DNA of 21,597 bases from JAJPXI01 sp045602885 (lineage in GTDB: Bacteria; Bacillota; Clostridia; Oscillospirales; Oscillospiraceae), in contig JAZSCJ010000135.1 of assembly GCA_045602885.1 (NCBI GenBank), forward strand, positions 1-21,597. The letters run 5' to 3'. The position numbers were made by a program, and so were the translations under genes. Of this stretch, positions 20,286 through 21,597 are shown piece after piece. How positions within the stretch are numbered: the stretch's first letter is position 1; each line of letters opens with the position of its first letter. The notes under the pieces were generated by a model. That model had not been told where the DNA came from. It saw only the letters and a program-made list of their open reading frames with translations, and made no database searches.

Positions 20286-20996
20286 ATGGCACAAGAAAAG
20301 CCCCGTCTGGGTATTCTGGGCGGCATGGGCCCGCAGGCCACGCAAATTTTTTATCAGCGTATTCTGGACCGCACCGATGCCGAGCGCGATCAGGAGCATC
20401 TGCCCACGCTGATCCTCAGCGACACCGAGATGCCCGACCGCACGACCGCCATTTTGTCGGGCAAGGGGGAGACCGTCTATCAGCGCCTGCTGGACGATGC
20501 CCGGCTGCTGCAGCGCAGCGGCTGCACCGCCATCGCCATTCCCTGCAACACCTCCCACTACTTTGTGGACAAGCTGCAGTCCGAGCTGAGCGTGCCCATT
20601 CTCCACATGGTTCGGGAAACCTGCAAGGCGCTGGCCGCGCGGGGCTGCAAGCGGGTGGGCATCCTGGCCACCGACGGCACGGTGCAGACCGGGCTGTATC
20701 AGACCGAGTGCGCCGCCCAGGGCTTTGAGGCCGTCGCCCCCGATCCGGCCACTCAGGCACTGGTCATGTCCATCATTTACGACGAGATCAAAAAAGGGGA
20801 GAAGGGCAGCCGGGAAAAGTTTGCCGCCATTGACCGCGCCCTGCGCGCCATGGGCTGTGACGCCGCCATTCTGGGCTGCACCGAGCTGTCGGTCTACCGG
20901 GTCTACCACGGTCTGCCCGACTATTACATTGACGCGCTGGAGGTGCTGGTGGAGCGATCCATCCTGTCCTGCGGCAAGCGTCTGCGTACCGTTTAA
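20286..20996 (+). CDS. Aspartate/glutamate racemase family protein
   Basis: A 236-residue PLP-independent racemase of the Asp/Glu/hydantoin racemase superfamily. The N-terminal 'GILGGMGPQATQIFYQRIL' is typical of the aspartate racemase branch (RacD/YgeA). The two catalytic cysteines are Cys87 in 'IPCNTSHYF' and Cys198 in 'LGCTELSV'. These act as opposing acid and base on the alpha carbon. The length is normal. The start has GAGGAGG five bases upstream, overlapping the end of the ligase gene. Its position after a D-aspartate-ligase-like gene suggests that it supplies D-Asp for the cell wall. D-Glu supply (MurI) is less likely given the aspartate-type N-terminus, and broad-specificity racemases also have this fold. 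Confidence 0.88.
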   Translation: MAQEKPRLGILGGMGPQATQIFYQRILDRTDAERDQEHLPTLILSDTEMPDRTTAILSGKGETVYQRLLDDARLLQRSGCTAIAIPCNTSHYFVDKLQSELSVPILHMVRETCKALAARGCKRVGILATDGTVQTGLYQTECAAQGFEAVAPDPATQALVMSIIYDEIKKGEKGSREKFAAIDRALRAMGCDAAILGCTELSVYRVYHGLPDYYIDALEVLVERSILSCGKRLRTV

Positions 20997-21035
20997 CATT
21001 ACTCCCACATCCTGCAAAATAAGGTGGTGACCGTT

Positions 21036-21597
21036 GTGTCCAATCGGCGCCCGTTGGGCGATTATTATCAGCTTTTACTTCGCCACGATCTGCTGGCAGA
21101 TCGTGGCGCGCTGCCCATTGCTCTGACGCGCACCGTGGCACTGGTGTCCTGCGACTCCAAGACGGTCATCCCCGACACCCTGTTTATCTGCAAAGGCGCA
21201 AACTTTCAGGCGCAGTATCTTCTGGATGCCGCCCAGAAGGGCGCCTTTGCCTATGTCAGCGAAACGGTGTATCCCCAGGCGCCCATCCCCTGTATCCCGG
21301 TGCGCGACATCCGCACCGCCATGGGGCTTCTGGCCGATCTGGCCTACGACCACCCTTCGGGTGCGCTGCGCGTCACCGGGCTGACCGGCACCAAGGGAAA
21401 AACTACTACGGCCTACTATATCAAGTCCATTGTGGACTGCTCTCTGGCCGCCCAAAATCACCGGGAAAGCGCCCTGCTGTCCACCATCGTCACGGATGAC
21501 GGCGTGGAGCGCCGCCCGGCCAAGCTGACCACCCCCGAGCCGCTGGATCTGCAGCGGCATCTGCGCAACGCCGCCTCGGTGGGAGCCGACTGGCTGA
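21036..21597 (+). CDS. murE: UDP-MurNAc-tripeptide synthetase, MurE family (partial, cut by window end)
   Basis: The first 187 residues of a Mur ligase that adds the third amino acid to UDP-MurNAc-L-Ala-D-Glu. The N-terminal UDP-sugar-binding domain has 'SCDSKTVIPDTLFICKGANF' (38-57). The central domain P-loop is 'TGTKGKTTTAYYIK' (117-130), followed by 'LTTPEPL' (164-170). The GTKGKTT form resembles the L-lysine-adding MurE of streptococci more than diaminopimelate-adding enzymes, but the substrate-determining C-terminal domain is off the window. The GTG start at 21036 follows AAGGTGG by eight bases. The frame is open to the edge; the apparent TGA at the end is out of frame. A 12-bp perfect inverted repeat lies at codons 16-25. 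Confidence 0.88.
   Translation, partial: MSNRRPLGDYYQLLLRHDLLADRGALPIALTRTVALVSCDSKTVIPDTLFICKGANFQAQYLLDAAQKGAFAYVSETVYPQAPIPCIPVRDIRTAMGLLADLAYDHPSGALRVTGLTGTKGKTTTAYYIKSIVDCSLAAQNHRESALLSTIVTDDGVERRPAKLTTPEPLDLQRHLRNAASVGADWL
21081..21108. repeat. 12-bp perfect inverted repeat inside murE
   Basis: CGCCACGATCTG (21081-21092) and CAGATCGTGGCG (21097-21108) flank a 4-nt loop (CTGG), beginning 45 nt downstream of the murE start. Both arms are coding. No T-tract follows, so it is not a terminator. Confidence 0.85.

Noticed and set aside
21588..21597. Apparent TGA stop at the window end in murE
   Set aside because: It is out of frame: the last complete codon is CTG, followed by a single A.

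Overview
The window is chromosomal DNA from a GC-rich, C-ending-codon Firmicute, most likely a gut or rumen clostridium of the Oscillospirales (Ruminococcaceae/Oscillospiraceae). The evidence is AGGAGG-type ribosome binding sites, extended -10 promoters, a bifunctional Rel of Gram-positive type, single-chain PurL, a GH5/CBM2 cellulase and a Lys-type-looking MurE. The genus is inference. All calls come from reading the sequence; no database search was run.

Layout. Positions 1-4500 are on the minus strand: an XRE-family regulator cut by the window edge; a membrane-anchored CBM2-GH5 cellulase preceded in the same unit by a membrane-tethered XRE regulator; and an RlmD/RlmCD-type 23S rRNA uracil methyltransferase. 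A divergent intergenic region with two extended -10 promoters separates rlmD from a plus-strand DUF2284 protein, which ends in a strong terminator. From 5238 a second plus-strand unit carries secA, pgeF, an orphan family-5 substrate-binding lipoprotein and purL, ending in an 11-bp-stem terminator at 14440-14474. A strong promoter (TTGTAA-17-TATAAT) then opens a third unit: recJ (with an in-frame stop), rel, a 62-residue unknown protein, an ATP-grasp D-aspartate-ligase-like enzyme, an aspartate/glutamate racemase, and a MurE-type ligase that runs off the window.

Points of interest. (1) The last 67 bp of secA, through its TAATG junction with pgeF, occur twice, 221 bp apart. The copies differ only at three synonymous sites and flank a 154-bp hairpin-rich insert. 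(2) recJ is intact except for one TAA at codon 102, just after catalytic motif I. (3) Racemase, ATP-grasp ligase and MurE lie together downstream of rel. This fits a D-Asp peptidoglycan cross-bridge pathway of the kind known from Enterococcus faecium and lactic acid bacteria. (4) A cellulase is co-oriented with, and 20 nt downstream of, a regulator whose C-terminus should lie outside the membrane.

No tRNA, rRNA, CRISPR array, transposase or prophage gene was seen. No gap without a gene exceeds about 220 bases.
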